DNA of 49,443 nt from Clostridiaceae bacterium (GTDB lineage: Bacteria > Bacillota > Clostridia > Christensenellales > CAG-917), in the NCBI GenBank assembly GCA_031289315.1, contig JAITPR010000010.1:1-49443 (forward strand), given 5' to 3'. Position numbers and translations under genes: made by a program. The notes beneath the pieces are model-generated. The model was not told the DNA's origin and ran no database searches. It was given only the letters and a program-made list of their open reading frames with translations. Shown here piece by piece: positions 49,205-49,443 of this stretch (positions are counted from its first letter, which is position 1; each line of letters opens with the position of its first letter).

Positions 49205-49443
49205 TTCAAAAGCATTACCATGGACAACGGCTGTGAGTTTTTAGACCAAGCGGCTTTGGAAAAATCTGCAATAAACAAGTCTCTAAAACGTACAACCGCA
49301 TACTATTGCCACCCGTACAGTGCGTGGGAACGCGGAAGTAACGAGAATGCCAACAAACTAATCCGGCGCTTCATACCAAAAGGCGCGGATATAAGCAAGT
49401 ATTCCCACAAGGAAATACTTGCGATCGAGGATTGGATGAATAA
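49205..49443 (+). pseudogene. IS30-family transposase, 3' part, open at window end
   Basis: In frame from 49205 the translation reads FKSITMDNGCEFLD, then YYCHPYSAWERGSNENANK, IRRFIPKGADISK and IEDWMN. This is the C-terminal catalytic part of IS30-family transposases (the DNGxEF aspartate and the ERGSNEN glutamate of the DDE triad). The upstream sequence has a stop (TAA) two codons before and no homology, so the 5' part is missing. Whether the 3' end is intact cannot be seen. Confidence 0.88.

Noticed and set aside
1..49443. CRISPR array
   Set aside because: The repeats present are palindromic dispersed elements or short tandem arrays; none has the regular repeat-spacer spacing, and no cas gene is present.

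Overview
The window looks like a chromosomal segment of a Gram-positive, Clostridia-type bacterium (Bacillota), probably an uncultured gut-type lineage; the taxon is an inference. Supporting signs are the YicC-Gmk-omega-CoaBC-PriA-Def-Fmt-RsmB-RlmN-RsgA gene string, RNase J, a DUF512 radical-SAM protein beside Der, an EFR1-type flavodoxin-ferredoxin protein, an InlB-repeat surface protein, purine-rich ribosome binding sites and many sigma-A type promoters with 17-bp spacers.

Layout. 1-3884 (minus) is a secreted InlB-repeat protein that runs off the left edge. 4164-5963 is lepA, divergent from a glycerophosphodiesterase gene (6242-6976). 7249-17751 (minus) is a long housekeeping run: yicC, gmk, rpoZ, coaBC, priA, def, fmt, rsmB, rlmN, rsgA. 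It covers RNA turnover, GMP phosphorylation, CoA synthesis, replication restart, initiator tRNA formylation and deformylation, and rRNA modification with 30S maturation. 17834-19102 is an aspartate-type aminotransferase with a structured leader. 19418-23603 (plus) holds murI, mscS plus a partner, a candidate structured RNA, corA and a Dabb protein. 23662-29554 (minus) holds a zinc-ribbon membrane protein, an RlmI-like methyltransferase, an esterase, a BRO-N/Fic protein and a GH31 glycosidase. 29750-35694 (minus) is rnj, a GT-B-like protein, DUF512 and der. 36068-37821 is a divergent EFR1/TetR pair around a large palindrome. 37905-38615 is a sugar nucleotidyltransferase. 38957-41186 is serC-serA. 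41739-45129 is a GH3 glucosidase with a lipoprotein. 45359-45816 is a consensus promoter, a 71-bp tandem repeat and a 33-residue lipoprotein gene. 45861-45949 is tRNA-Ser(UGA).

The right end (46048-49443) is accessory DNA beside the tRNA gene: a pilin-like conjugation gene and a truncated VirB6-like gene (remnant of an integrative conjugative element), an AbiE-type toxin-antitoxin pair followed at once by a metallophosphoesterase, and the 3' part of an IS30-family transposase.

The most unusual signal is a dispersed palindromic element of about 67-71 bp. It has six recognisable copies (8151, 11849, 12413, 24335, 27960 and 31180) and one possible relic (38655). It has about 20-nt inverted arms enclosing a CTTGCnnnGCAAG hairpin and an AAAATATTTT palindrome. 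One copy is flanked by a perfect 8-bp direct repeat, and two copies supply or overlap stop codons of neighbouring genes. Second is an apparently self-contained RNA at 21927-22066 (promoter, branched fold, alternative terminator) ahead of corA. Third is a strong promoter driving 71-bp tandem repeats and a tiny lipoprotein. Several small tandem arrays are also present, including one made of four copies of the murI 3' end.
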